Assembly (NCBI GenBank): GCA_012840075.1
Contig: DUMC01000135.1
Span: forward strand, 24,382-88,381
Origin: Clostridiaceae bacterium
GTDB taxonomy: Bacteria > Bacillota > Clostridia > Acetivibrionales > DUMC01
Direction: 5' to 3'
DNA: 64,000 bases
Position 1 is the stretch's first letter; every line of letters begins with the position of its first letter. A program made the translations under genes and the position numbers. This document shows, in pieces, positions 28,075 to 37,661 of the stretch. The notes beneath the pieces were generated by a model that was given only the letters and a program-made list of their open reading frames with translations, was not told where the DNA came from and made no database searches.

Positions 28075-29643
28075 TTATGCCCTGTCTTCTATGCACTGTT
28101 GTTCTTGCTTTTCGTGTGCAATTTTATTTGCGGCAAATAATAAACCTACAACTACCCAGAATATAATCATCACCCGAGGATAATACCACACATATTCAGC
28201 CAAACCTACTGTTAATATTCCTACCAGTGATGATATCCCTCCGATAATAATATATTTAACATAATTACCACTGTTATCCGTATTGCCACCGGTATCCGCC
28301 ATTCCCTTTACGGTTTTTATGGCTCTCTTTATAGTATTTATAACGAATCCTAAAAACACTACAATACCTACCAAACCTGTTTCTATCCAAATTTGCAGGT
28401 ACAAGTTGTGGGAGTGAGGAGGAACAACTCCTGTATGTAAAGGATAATTTCTCACAATGTTCATGAAAACATCGGTCCCAAGTCCAACTCCCGTAAACCA
28501 ATATTTTTCAAACATTGGTTCAACGGTTGCATATATCAAGCTCCTGTAGCTTACGGAGCTGTCACCTGTAAAAATAGTTAAAATCCTGTTGTATATCGTT
28601 TGCGGTAAAACAGGTATCATTGCAATACCGCCTAAAACAAACAAAGGTGTGAGCCTCCAGTTGGTAAGCACAACAAACATAAACATAGCAACTGCAAAGC
28701 CTACCCACGACGACCTGGAATAAGTAAGTGCAAGAGCTAACAGCGGGGGTATTGCAAATCCGAATACTATGAAACGTTTAATAAATGTTTTTGCCCCCAT
28801 GAAAATAGCCACATAGAAAGGCAACATCATCATGAGCACTTGTCCGAAATTATTGGGATTTTCCATCGTGGAATAGACTCGTCCCGGCATTCCTGGGTTG
28901 GCCGCCAAATCAGTCTGGGACGGATTAACAGGTACACCTTTGATAGCTTGATATATGGCATACAGTCCAATAACCGTAACTCCCATAAAAATAATTTCTA
29001 TAACCGTTACAAGCTGATCATCGTTCTCAATTGAATTAACTAGAACAAAAGCAAAAATCAGGCAGGTAATATGAAATACCAGGAATCGTAGGCTTAATGC
29101 AGGAAAAAGTGAAAATATCTGGGCTAACAGAATACACAGCATAAATACCGCCAGATAAAATCCTATATACTTTAAATTAAACGCTTTATCTTTTTTCGTA
29201 GCATTTCGGACATATAGCAAAAAAAGCAAACCTACAGCCATTAATGTACCAAAAATATTATACCAAAAACTATGTGGTATAATCAGCGTGATGAATAGAG
29301 CCAACGCCGTGATTATGTGTAAATTATCGGCTGCAAGCATTATCAGCTTGAACATTTTGCTATTCTCAAAAACCTGGTATCTTTTAATGTATAACTTTCT
29401 AACTATTTCAGCCGGCAATTGTATCACTTGAAAAAGAAATTTATACGTTTTGCTTTTATCCCATATTTCATCCACCCTGCTATCCTTCTTAATGATAGCT
29501 ATAAAGCGGCTTTCCTTGAAACATTTCCTAAACCAGTCCGCAATCTTCTTTAATATCCTGTAAGTTAAGCTATCGCTTAAAACTCCCAATAAGTAGCCGG
29601 CTAATTTGTATAGTAAACTTAAAACATAACTATCCGAACCCAA
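28075..29643 (-). CDS. O-antigen ligase/polymerase-like membrane protein (Wzy_C domain)
   Basis: A 522-residue protein with some ten membrane segments, ending in a short basic tail. The large outside loop and ALALTYSRSSWVGFAVAM, GVGLGTDVF and VPPHSHNLYLQIWIETGLVG form the O-antigen ligase signature (the Arg and His of the active region are present). These proteins polymerise or transfer lipid-linked glycans on the outer face of the membrane. The N-terminal 110 residues are cytoplasmic and basic, longer than usual. TTG start at 29643 after AAAAGGAG. It is last in an operon with an acetyltransferase, a GT4 and a DUF4330 protein. Confidence 0.88.
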   Translation of the reverse strand: MGSDSYVLSLLYKLAGYLLGVLSDSLTYRILKKIADWFRKCFKESRFIAIIKKDSRVDEIWDKSKTYKFLFQVIQLPAEIVRKLYIKRYQVFENSKMFKLIMLAADNLHIITALALFITLIIPHSFWYNIFGTLMAVGLLFLLYVRNATKKDKAFNLKYIGFYLAVFMLCILLAQIFSLFPALSLRFLVFHITCLIFAFVLVNSIENDDQLVTVIEIIFMGVTVIGLYAIYQAIKGVPVNPSQTDLAANPGMPGRVYSTMENPNNFGQVLMMMLPFYVAIFMGAKTFIKRFIVFGFAIPPLLALALTYSRSSWVGFAVAMFMFVVLTNWRLTPLFVLGGIAMIPVLPQTIYNRILTIFTGDSSVSYRSLIYATVEPMFEKYWFTGVGLGTDVFMNIVRNYPLHTGVVPPHSHNLYLQIWIETGLVGIVVFLGFVINTIKRAIKTVKGMADTGGNTDNSGNYVKYIIIGGISSLVGILTVGLAEYVWYYPRVMIIFWVVVGLLFAANKIAHEKQEQQCIEDRA

Positions 29644-29704
29644 AGTAATTACTCCTTTTCAATATACTTAATTACCCTTTTTAATCTTAGTAGAATATAT
29701 ATTA

Positions 29705-30196
29705 TTAAGCTTCTACCCTATTAATAGCTTTGATACGGGTCCAAATAACACCGTTTCCTGCCCTTAATTCAAGAGATCTGCCAACATAATAATCGGTATT
29801 ATTTATTAAAACTCCTGTATCGGTGTAAATTGCTTCTGCTCTTACAGTTAGTACCATGGATACATACCCCGGTCTTGTAGTTTGACGTAAAACACCCTGG
29901 TCATCCACTCCGAAAACAACCGAAGGTTTAACTTCCTTATCTATGACTTCACCAAATACGGTATTTTTAACGGAATCTTTCACTTTATCCCCAATGTTTA
30001 TGGAATCTGCAACATATCCTGGTAAATCTTCATTATAGAATTGAATTTCTATTATCTCGGTTTTCTTAAATAAGGTAGTTGACGAACTGAGAAATTTATA
30101 GCCGACGCCTAAAATCCCCATGATTAGCACGACAACTACAATAAAATCTACAATATTTACTTTGCCAAATAATCTTCCCTTTTCATCAATTAGCAT
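29705..30196 (-). CDS. DUF4330-domain membrane-anchored protein
   Basis: A 163-residue protein starting MLIDEKGRLFGKVNIVDFIVVVVLIMGILGVGYKF, the family hallmark: a short cytoplasmic start, one membrane segment and a beta-rich outside domain ending in ELRAGNGVIWTRI. Function unknown. It is placed between a GT4 gene and the O-antigen ligase gene, so a helper in glycan assembly or export is possible. SD AAGGAAG is 6 nt upstream. Confidence 0.82.
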   Translation of the reverse strand: MLIDEKGRLFGKVNIVDFIVVVVLIMGILGVGYKFLSSSTTLFKKTEIIEIQFYNEDLPGYVADSINIGDKVKDSVKNTVFGEVIDKEVKPSVVFGVDDQGVLRQTTRPGYVSMVLTVRAEAIYTDTGVLINNTDYYVGRSLELRAGNGVIWTRIKAINRVEA

Positions 30197-30381
30197 AAAA
30201 TTCTTCCTTTCTTTTTAGTATTTTTCATTTTTTGTTAGATTTTCTTTAGCATTTTTTGTTAAGAATCCTTTTTAGTATTGACTGTTGGCGTTTCTTATTA
30301 GCATTTCTTAATTATTGGATGCCGGCATTATTTATTACTTTTACTTAATTAACTTAATTTAAATTACTTAATTAACTTAAT

Positions 30382-31482
30382 TTATACTTGCAAACTTTTT
30401 TCATATAAATTATATGTTTTATCGACAACTTTATCAAGATTAAAGAATTCATCAACAGCTTTATATGCATTCTCTTTGAATTTTCTATAAAGATTTTCAT
30501 CTTCCATCAACTTCAATATTCCTTTAGCCATGGATTCAGGATTATTATACTCAACAAGAAGTCCGCAATTTGTTATCGGATTGATAATATCAGAATTACC
30601 ACCCATATTTGTTGCTACGACCGGAAGTCCTGAAGCCAAAGCTTCAATTATAAGAAAGCTTAATGCCTCGTGCTCGGACGAATTTACATATAAGTCGCTT
30701 CCGGTATACAGGTTTTTCATGTCACTCCTGAATCCAATGAAAATAATGTCATCCTGCAGTCCCAACTCAGCAACCTGCTTCTTAATATCATCAAGAAGAG
30801 GTCCGTCTCCTGCAAGAACACATTTGAATTTCCTATTTGTCATATCCTTAAGCAGTTTTATAGAATCCACAAGGTATTTATGCCCTTTATCATGAGCAAA
30901 CCTTGAGGCACAAAGTATCACAAATTCATCCCCGCCTATTTTTAACTCCTTCCTTAAAGTTGATTCTACGGGCTCTTTCCAGTATGCAACATCCACTCCG
31001 TTAAAAATAACTTCGATTATGGAAGCTTTATTTCCATTTGAAATCAGCATATCCCTGCCTACATTGCATACGGCAATAATGCCGGAATTGAATTGAGTCA
31101 TTAATCTATTAAAAAACTTTTGTATCCTGTTATTTGCCATAACAAAATGATTGGTATAAATTACCTTGATCCTGGGATTAAATATCTTGGAAAGGATTGC
31201 TATGTAGTTTTCCCTCAAGAACTGCGTGTGAATCAAATCTATACCCAATTTTTTACACAGTCGGCTTAATTCAAAAGCAGCTTTAACGTCGAAGGGATTT
31301 TTCATCTCAATTACAAAGGTTTCAACTCCGATATTTTTCAACCTTTCAACAAGCAAACCTTCCTCATTATAGGCAAAATATGCTTTAATCCTCTTATTAT
31401 TTAACTTTTCTATGAGTGTATATACGTATCTTTCAGTACCGGCTTTGCCTGCGTGGTTTAATAAGTATAATACCTTTATTAT
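30382..31482 (-). CDS. GT4-family glycosyltransferase with apparent ATA start codon
   Basis: A 366-residue GT-B enzyme if read from 31482. The conserved N-terminus IIKVLYLLNHAGKAGTERYVYTLIEK is in frame with the rest, but no ATG, GTG or TTG occurs before the TTG at 31356, which would remove 42 residues including the first strand and the Gly-rich acceptor loop. AAAGGAGGTGG (31497-31487) is spaced 7 nt from ATA at 31482, exactly where an ATG is expected. C-terminal blocks are VILCASRFAHDKGH and SEHEALSFLIIEALASGLPVVAT. Either AUA initiates, or the start has mutated, or one base is misread. Confidence 0.8.
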   Translation of the reverse strand: MIKVLYLLNHAGKAGTERYVYTLIEKLNNKRIKAYFAYNEEGLLVERLKNIGVETFVIEMKNPFDVKAAFELSRLCKKLGIDLIHTQFLRENYIAILSKIFNPRIKVIYTNHFVMANNRIQKFFNRLMTQFNSGIIAVCNVGRDMLISNGNKASIIEVIFNGVDVAYWKEPVESTLRKELKIGGDEFVILCASRFAHDKGHKYLVDSIKLLKDMTNRKFKCVLAGDGPLLDDIKKQVAELGLQDDIIFIGFRSDMKNLYTGSDLYVNSSEHEALSFLIIEALASGLPVVATNMGGNSDIINPITNCGLLVEYNNPESMAKGILKLMEDENLYRKFKENAYKAVDEFFNLDKVVDKTYNLYEKSLQV

Positions 31483-31499
31483 ACTACCACCTCCTTTAA

Positions 31500-32063
31500 T
31501 TAAGACTTTTCAAGCTTATTACCATCTTCAGGCTTCCTTCCGTCTCTAAATTTTATTATCTTAGCAGGATTGCCTCCTACAACTGCATATTCGGGAACAT
31601 CTTTTGTTACAACAGCACCTGCTCCTATTATAGCTCCTTTTCCTATTTTCCTCCCAGGTAAGATTATAACTCGGGCGCCTATCCAGACATCATCCCCTAT
31701 CTCAACGGGAATTTTAGGTGCCGTTTGCAATCTCATAGGAATATCAAGCCTTGAGGTTTCATGATTTTGTGTGAAAATCATAACATCCGGTCCCATCATT
31801 ACGTCATTACCTATTTTAAGCGGACCATATACTCTACAATTTAAACCAATCCCCGAATTATCCCCTATTTCAATATCCTTGCCTGAGCCGAAATAAGCAC
31901 CATGTTCTATGTTAACATTCTTTCCCATGTATTTAAATATTCTTCGGCACAAGAAAGCTCTTATAGCCTTCGATCCTAAGCTATAAGGCATGTCCGAAGC
32001 AGGTAAATGCCTCGCTATCAAATAATATAAAGCAGTACATAAATAACGGATGATAGTTTTCAT
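31500..32063 (-). CDS. Hexapeptide-repeat acyl (acetyl) transferase, maltose/galactoside acetyltransferase type
   Basis: A 187-residue left-handed beta-helix protein. Repeats include [33 protein letters not shown] and [45 protein letters not shown]; the catalytic histidine lies in FTQNHE. It transfers acetyl from acetyl-CoA to a sugar, probably decorating the glycan made by this operon. It ends 17 bp before the GT4 start, and its terminal codons overlap that gene's ribosome-site region. Confidence 0.9.
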   Translation of the reverse strand: MKTIIRYLCTALYYLIARHLPASDMPYSLGSKAIRAFLCRRIFKYMGKNVNIEHGAYFGSGKDIEIGDNSGIGLNCRVYGPLKIGNDVMMGPDVMIFTQNHETSRLDIPMRLQTAPKIPVEIGDDVWIGARVIILPGRKIGKGAIIGAGAVVTKDVPEYAVVGGNPAKIIKFRDGRKPEDGNKLEKS

Positions 32064-32310
32064 TGTTTGTTACCCCATTTACCTTATTTACTCTGTTATA
32101 TGTGCGTTATTTGTACATATACATGGCGCATTTTTGCACGTTTGTGCGTAAATAATATTAAATAATATTTAATAAATAATATTTAACTTATAAAGCATTT
32201 ACCTCAATATAGCACATGTTATACTGTAACATATATGATATATTTTATACAAACCAATATGTTAAAGGCAAGGGGTTATTGCCTTAAATTCTTGTTACAC
32301 AATATTTAGT

Positions 32311-32469
32311 CGCAAAATTAGCTACAAAATTAAGAAAGAAATCTATGTCTATGTTTTTGAAAATCATGATATAAAAGATTATACTGCCTATAAGGCTTCT
32401 GACATCTTGAAATCAGAGACCTTTGAAGGTTTGGAAATTAGCCTTAAGGAGATATTTAGCGGTTATTAA
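32311..32469 (+). pseudogene. Remnant of an Uma2-family (DUF820) endonuclease, C-terminal end only
   Basis: The plus-strand frame from about 32311 to TAA at 32467-32469 reads RKISYKIKKEIYVYVFEN..., then YKASDILKSETFEGLEISLKEIF. The last part matches the usual C-terminal end of Uma2-family PD-(D/E)XK proteins (V-Y-xxE ... ILKSExxxGLEIxLKEIF). There is no start codon and the frame is closed by a TAA at 32263, so the N-terminal nuclease core is lost. A decayed gene, not expressed as a domain. Confidence 0.55.
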
Positions 32470-32605
32470 CAGTTAATTAACAGTTTATTAACTGTTTATT
32501 ATTCATTAAATGTTTAAAAAAATAAAACGTCATCTAAAATAAAGATTCAGTTCTTACAAATAAAAGATCATTCTTGCTCTAATCCTTAAAAAGCAATAAA
32601 AAAGC

Positions 32606-32740
32606 AAAGGGGCGGCTCTCAAATAAGACGAAAGAACCGTCCCCCTGTCTACCAAACAAAGGGACGGTTCTCGAATGAGACGAGAGAACCGTCCCTTTGT
32701 CTATTGGAATGAGACGGGAGAACCGTCCCCCTGTCTATTG
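32606..32740. repeat. Palindromic repeat cluster GGGACGGTTCTC...GAGAACCGTCCC, 2.5 copies
   Basis: Copy A is 32606-32652 (imperfect: GGGGCGGCTCTC with GAACCGTCCCC). Copy B is 32658-32705 (near perfect: GGGACGGTTCTC and GAGAACCGTCCC around a GAATGAGAC loop). Copy C is a right half at 32706-32740. Each ends with CTGTCTA or TTGTCTA. Copy C contains the TAG stop of hsp20. The remainder of 32064-32605 holds only the Uma2 remnant and AT-rich DNA. Confidence 0.85.
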
Positions 32741-33214
32741 TATTTCAATTCTTCTGCTTCTCTTTTTGGCATCATCTGATTTAGGTAAATTAATTGTCAG
32801 GATACCATCTACATATTTAGCTGTTATTTCATCGTGCTTTACATCCGGTACGTAGAAACTTCTTCTGCAAGAGCCGTATCTTCTTTCTCTTCTGATATAA
32901 TTATCTCTTTCTTCGTTCACAATTTCGTCTTGCTCAACATATACATTCAAGACATCATCTCTTAAGTCCAGCTTTATATTTTCCTTTTTGACTCCCGGTA
33001 TTTCAATGTCAATTACATATTCCTTGTCAGTTTCTCTAATGTCTGCTTTCATGGGGCAGAATTCATTTCTCAGATAATTAATTCCTGATACAAACGGAGC
33101 CATTATTGTCTCAAATGGTTCATTGAAAAAATTATCAATAAAATTGTTTATATCTTCAAATGGATCCCTTCTCCTTAAACCGGAATTTCTTCTATACGGT
33201 GTTAAACCGAACAT
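32735..33214 (-). CDS. Small heat-shock protein, Hsp20/alpha-crystallin family
   Basis: A 159-residue protein with an alpha-crystallin domain at about 50-150 (MKADIRETDKEYVIDIEIPGVKKENIKLDLRDDVLNVYVE; GILTINLPK). The I-x-I-like C-terminal tail is RRIEIQ. ATG at 33214 follows AAGGAGG (33229-33223) at 8 nt; a TTG at 33250 upstream would include that site. It is an ATP-independent holdase chaperone. Its stop codon lies inside a palindromic repeat copy. Confidence 0.95.
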   Translation of the reverse strand: MFGLTPYRRNSGLRRRDPFEDINNFIDNFFNEPFETIMAPFVSGINYLRNEFCPMKADIRETDKEYVIDIEIPGVKKENIKLDLRDDVLNVYVEQDEIVNEERDNYIRRERRYGSCRRSFYVPDVKHDEITAKYVDGILTINLPKSDDAKKRSRRIEIQ

Positions 33215-33559
33215 AAAATGCGCCTCCTTAAAATTTTTTTGTAATATCATTTTGATATTACTTATGTACAGCTCCGTTTTCAGCTTAATTTATATATACG
33301 CTGTTGCCTGCTACATTGTCTGAATTTTTCAAATCCGGATCATCAATTTGTCTTTGACTTTCTTTGACCTTCTGATTTCTTTATATTATATTTTTTATAA
33401 TAGTGCAACATTGATTTTTACCAAATAAATCATATTATACGATTATATCATTGATTATCAAGCTTTTTCTTACATTTTCGAACTATTTCTTATAATTTGA
33501 AAACAAATTCATCCTATTCCTTTTTCTTTTTTGTCTACACCATCTTGCCATTTTTGGTT
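33215..33559. other. Intergenic region between hsp20 and spoVB-like gene
   Basis: AT-rich. It must hold the hsp20 promoter on the minus strand. No CIRCE-type inverted repeat (TTAGCACTC-N9-GAGTGCTAA) was seen, so HrcA control is not supported. Nothing else recognised. Confidence 0.4.
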
Positions 33560-35245
33560 TTACATCGTCCTCATCTTTTTTAAATAAAGTATGCGTAATT
33601 TTGTGATAAACCAGGAGTTTTCAAGACCTACCATTTTTATTATATCCATTATATTTATAGAACCTGTTACTATCATAAGAATACATCCTGCTGCAAAAGT
33701 GCCCATTATTGCTGATATATTTAAGAGGAATTTATTATCTACAAAAATTGTGAAAAAGCTTTGTATATATTTACCGGATAAACACATTATAATGCATATA
33801 ATCCCAGGCTTCACGATCCAGTTACGTAAATCTACAGCCATACCTGTTGTCTTGATTACCAAAGCCAGATCCAGTAAACATACAATTGTTGAACTTAAAA
33901 TTATTGCCACTACATAACTTTTAATTCCATAAATAGGTAAGAGAAAATAAACGAAGGCAATTCTTATTAAATATCCAATAATTGCATTTCTTAGGATCTT
34001 GCCCTCTTTTCCAAGCCCGTTAAGTATGCCGTTTAAAGTTTGCTGCAAGTAGAAAAACAAGCAAGTAAAAGATAAAATAAATATTAAATCTCCAACATTA
34101 TCCCTTCTGTAGATTAATCCGCTTATCTCATAAGGATACCCTATAAATATCGCCATAAAAAGAAAGCCCAAAACAAATGTTAATTGCATGGATTTTGTAA
34201 TCCTGTAGTTTATGGCTCTGAAATTTTTAAGGGATAAAGCTTCAGATATAGCCGGTACCAGAGTTGTTGCCAGTGAGGAAGTCACCAATGCCGGAAAAGT
34301 AATAATCGGCATGGCCATTCCTGCCAGTTTTCCGTATAGTTCAACACTGTTCTGGTAATCCATTCCTCCATGCATAAGCCTAGCCGGTATCATTATTAAC
34401 TCAATTGCAGACATTAGTGACATGATGAGCCTATTTGCTGAAATTGGTGCCGCTATCTTAATTATTTCAATAATTATGCGTCTCTTCTTCATCAGCCCTC
34501 TTCTGTGTGTAGTTTTATATGCTGTCTTATTCTCACTCTTCTTCCCTACTTTATTTCCTTCCTTTACTACAGATACTTTGAGTGCATTATTTCCATATGC
34601 TTTGATCTTTTGCACATTTATCGCATACACAATTAGAAGAATCAACATATTAGCTATCTCGCCTAAAGCAAGGGAAGCAGTTGCCGCGGCACAAGCATAT
34701 TCAAGCCCTCTGCTTGCATACTTACTTAACGCCAATAGCGTAAATGTTATTTTTACAGCTTGTTCCACTATTTGCGACCATGCAGTCGGAGTCACATTCT
34801 GCATTCCGTAAAAATATCCCTTTAAAACCGATGATACTGCAATCGCAGGTATGCAAGGAACTAAAAAAAGTATGGAATTATATGTTCGCCGGTCTTTTAA
34901 AAAGTTATTAACTATAAAATCTATGTTTATGAATATGAGAAGGGAAACAAGAAGACCACTTAAGATAACAAGTATAATGCCGCATTTTGTAATACGGCTT
35001 ATATTTACATAATGGCCTTTTGCCGTCTCCTGAGCCGTTAATCTGGATACGGCTATATTAAATCCTGACGTCAAAGTCATTATTATTAACGAATACACAG
35101 GTGCTACAAGCTGGAAAAGCCCCATACCTTCAGCACCTATTAGATTTGACAGGTATACTCTGTAAACAAATCCTACCAACCGGACAACCAGTCCGGAGAT
35201 TATTAAAATAATTGCACCACTTATAAAAGTTTTGTTTTTTTTCAT
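33560..35245 (-). CDS. SpoVB-like polysaccharide biosynthesis membrane protein (MVF flippase superfamily)
   Basis: A 561-residue protein with about 14 membrane segments. The N-terminus KNKTFISGAIILIISGLVVRLVGFVYRVYLSNLIGAEGMGLFQLVAPVYSL is the SpoVB/MurJ-like signature. Members flip lipid-linked wall precursors or are needed for spore cortex formation. A basic, low-complexity cytoplasmic loop (about residues 225-260) is longer than usual. ATG at 35245 is 5 nt after GAGAGG; the adjacent ATG at 35248 is too close. Confidence 0.88.
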   Translation of the reverse strand: MKKNKTFISGAIILIISGLVVRLVGFVYRVYLSNLIGAEGMGLFQLVAPVYSLIIMTLTSGFNIAVSRLTAQETAKGHYVNISRITKCGIILVILSGLLVSLLIFINIDFIVNNFLKDRRTYNSILFLVPCIPAIAVSSVLKGYFYGMQNVTPTAWSQIVEQAVKITFTLLALSKYASRGLEYACAAATASLALGEIANMLILLIVYAINVQKIKAYGNNALKVSVVKEGNKVGKKSENKTAYKTTHRRGLMKKRRIIIEIIKIAAPISANRLIMSLMSAIELIMIPARLMHGGMDYQNSVELYGKLAGMAMPIITFPALVTSSLATTLVPAISEALSLKNFRAINYRITKSMQLTFVLGFLFMAIFIGYPYEISGLIYRRDNVGDLIFILSFTCLFFYLQQTLNGILNGLGKEGKILRNAIIGYLIRIAFVYFLLPIYGIKSYVVAIILSSTIVCLLDLALVIKTTGMAVDLRNWIVKPGIICIIMCLSGKYIQSFFTIFVDNKFLLNISAIMGTFAAGCILMIVTGSINIMDIIKMVGLENSWFITKLRILYLKKMRTM

Positions 35246-35358
35246 CATGACCTCTCTCAAAAAAATTGTCATGATATTAATATTAATAAGTTGGTGCAAT
35301 TATGACTAATTTAATGAATTTTGGATTTATTGAGGTCAGGCTTGAATTTTATGAATTA

Positions 35359-36057
35359 TTAAGTCGTTTCCCTGCGTGCCAGGCGCTCTTCTCTTCTTAT
35401 TTTTGCCTGCTCGTATTCAATTTTTTCTTCTTCCGTCTCAGGTATCAGTTCAGGTACAGGAGTAGGTCTACCTTCATCATCCAAGGCCACGTAGGTTATA
35501 TATGCTTTATTCGTTTGGATAACAGCACCTGTCCTGTAGTTCTCAGCAAATACTTCCACTTTTACTTCCATGGACGTTCTACCAACCCAGGTCAATTTGG
35601 CTTTCAAAATAAGCAGTTCGCCACACCTTACAGGATGCCTGAAATCCAGGCTATCCAAAGCTACTGTTGCTACAACTCTGTTGGAGTGCCTTGATGCCGC
35701 CATTGCACCTGCTATATCTATCCAATGCATAAGTCTTCCGCCAAGCAAGTTTCCTAAGATATTAGTATCATTAGGCAAAACAAGCTGAGTCATTTCAACT
35801 GCAGATTCCGACGGAGTCTTCTGCTTTTTAGGTGTAATGCTTTTATCATTTTGAATATTGTTTCCAGTCATTGAACACCTGTTTATTGCACAAAACCTAT
35901 TATTACTTGCAATATTGTGGTTATTGACTATATTGTTAATAACATTACTGATTTTTTCCGTAGTATTGCCGACTTGTTCGACATTATTGTTATTTTGTTT
36001 TTCCTTTTTGCTGTTTTGTTCTGCACTATTGCCGATTTGTTCTACTCCATCATGCAT
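35359..36057 (-). CDS. Hotdog-fold acyl-CoA thioesterase (YkhA/BFIT type) with Asn-rich N-terminal extension
   Basis: A 232-residue protein. Residues about 80-200 are the hotdog domain: TQLVLPNDTNILGNLLGGRLMHWIDIAGAMAA, HSNRVVATVALDSLDF and YITYVALDDEGRP. The conserved Asn/Asp region of acyl-CoA hydrolases is intact. The first 75 residues are low-complexity Asn/Gln/Ser/Lys with three VEQxGN-like repeats. The start at 36057 overlaps the end of the mrfB gene by 8 nt; an internal ATG at 35871 after AGGTG would give a normal-length enzyme, so the extension may not be translated. Confidence 0.82.
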   Translation of the reverse strand: MHDGVEQIGNSAEQNSKKEKQNNNNVEQVGNTTEKISNVINNIVNNHNIASNNRFCAINRCSMTGNNIQNDKSITPKKQKTPSESAVEMTQLVLPNDTNILGNLLGGRLMHWIDIAGAMAASRHSNRVVATVALDSLDFRHPVRCGELLILKAKLTWVGRTSMEVKVEVFAENYRTGAVIQTNKAYITYVALDDEGRPTPVPELIPETEEEKIEYEQAKIRREERLARRETT

Positions 36058-37375
36058 TTTTCATCTTCCCCGCCTTTGCCCTTAGTCTATTTAAGCGTTT
36101 TTTCAAATCATCCTTATATATGCTATTATTAATACCCATTTTATAAGAAATTTGAAACGCTTTTTCCGTAATTTCCAATGCCTTTGCTACGTTTTTTTCC
36201 TTATGCTCGTAGTATTTGGCTAATTCAATCATGGCAAACAAATTAAAAGTGCCATCTTGCTCAAGCACTCTATTCCAATGTTCAACGGCTTTATCATACT
36301 CTCCTTTTCTTTTGTAAAGTTGGGTTAATTTCTTTAATGCTGCATCTCTTACTCTCTTATTATCTGATTGCACACATTTTTCCATACATTCTATGAAATT
36401 ATCACTTTCCCCGCAAGCTTCGAAAATCCTGCTCAATCCTAGAAGTTCTTGCCCATCTTCTGCATTTTCTATTGGACTCTGCAGCAATTCGTTGATTTTT
36501 AAGAGCAGTGATACCATTGACAGAATATCCTGTTCATTATGCTTAATTACTCTTTTTATTTCTCTCGCATCTCTGTCCATAAGATATTTAAAATATATGG
36601 AAGGAATCATCGAGCCCGGTATGTCATCAATCCTGAATTCTCCAAGGATATTTTCTTCAAGTGAAGAAAGAGAGCAGCTTTCCAGTTTGAATTTCCATAT
36701 TTTCCTTGCAGGGAATAAAAGGTCGATGTGTATAAAATCTTCTAATGGTACTTTTAACCTATTGAAAATATACCTGGTTTGAAGCAAATTCCAGTCGAAT
36801 GCTTTTCCATTGAAGGTCACAATACCTTTACATGAAGCTAAAAGTTCGGATAACGCTTCTAACATGGCAATCTCTTCATCATAATCACGCATAAAATACT
36901 GTCTAACTACAAATGAATCTTCAGTAAAGAAGCCTGTTCCTGCAAGAAAAACAACTGTCCCTGTACCGCCTGATAAACCGGTTGTTTCAGTGTCTAAGAA
37001 AATGAGGTCTTGAATAGTAATTTCTGAGGGCTTAACAGAACATATATCAATAAACATATTGGAAGTTTCAGAAGATATACCTATATCGAAAGTATCAGAA
37101 GATATACCCGGACAAATCCTTTTTAAAGAATCTTTGGTGACGGTTAAAGCTTCCCCTAAGGCATATCCCCCGTATATATAAGTTAACGGGAATCTTTTTT
37201 CCATTATAAAGCAGGAATATCCCGATGAAGCACTTTCATAACCGTCCATTATATTATGAATCTCGTATTTGTCATACTGGGACGGTATTCTTGAAGGTTT
37301 TTGGATATTATTTTCTGTCTGTTCTACATATAATTTTAATCTACTTACTATGTCTCTTTTTGCATCCTTTTCCAT
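36050..37375 (-). CDS. mrfB: MrfB/YprB-like DEDD exonuclease with TPR region
   Basis: A 441-residue protein. The RNase H-like exonuclease domain has FLDTETTGLSGGTG (first acidic residues), VTFNGKAFDWNLLQTRY (second) and KHNEQDILSM (last Asp with His). The C-terminal 120 residues are TPR-like helices (GEYDKAVEHWNRVLEQDGTFNLFAMIELAKYYEH). In Bacillus subtilis MrfB works with the helicase MrfA in repair of mitomycin-type DNA damage, from one operon; here mrfA lies 6.8 kb away. No clear ribosome site at the usual distance is seen. Confidence 0.9.
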   Translation of the reverse strand: MEKDAKRDIVSRLKLYVEQTENNIQKPSRIPSQYDKYEIHNIMDGYESASSGYSCFIMEKRFPLTYIYGGYALGEALTVTKDSLKRICPGISSDTFDIGISSETSNMFIDICSVKPSEITIQDLIFLDTETTGLSGGTGTVVFLAGTGFFTEDSFVVRQYFMRDYDEEIAMLEALSELLASCKGIVTFNGKAFDWNLLQTRYIFNRLKVPLEDFIHIDLLFPARKIWKFKLESCSLSSLEENILGEFRIDDIPGSMIPSIYFKYLMDRDAREIKRVIKHNEQDILSMVSLLLKINELLQSPIENAEDGQELLGLSRIFEACGESDNFIECMEKCVQSDNKRVRDAALKKLTQLYKRKGEYDKAVEHWNRVLEQDGTFNLFAMIELAKYYEHKEKNVAKALEITEKAFQISYKMGINNSIYKDDLKKRLNRLRAKAGKMKNA

Positions 37376-37661
37376 GAGGATTTATAACATCCCTTCTTGT
37401 TAGGATTTACAATATCCCTTGTGTTCTGTTTTCAAAAGCCTTCATTCGCTGCCTAGGATATCAATTATCTCGTACTATTAAATCAATTATATCAACTAAA
37501 TTAATTGTATCAATTATTTTATTATCACTAGCTTGCATTTTTTATGAAGAAATATTTGCCAAGAGACATAAGTGGTAATATTTTCGTCGATATTTTCTTC
37601 TTTATAATAAATGTATCCTCTTCTCAGATCAACTATTATTTATATTATACTTTCCGATCAA

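Noticed and set aside
32600..32745. CRISPR array from the repeated GGGACGGTTCTC units
   Set aside because: Units are adjacent palindromes without unique spacers, and no cas gene is near.
33215..33420. CIRCE operator upstream of hsp20
   Set aside because: No TTAGCACTC-N9-GAGTGCTAA inverted repeat was found.
33591..33917. Plus-strand open frame opposite the spoVB-like gene, one of many antisense frames
   Set aside because: It mirrors a conserved minus-strand gene and has no ribosome site; similar antisense frames opposite cysS, mrfA and alr were dropped for the same reason.
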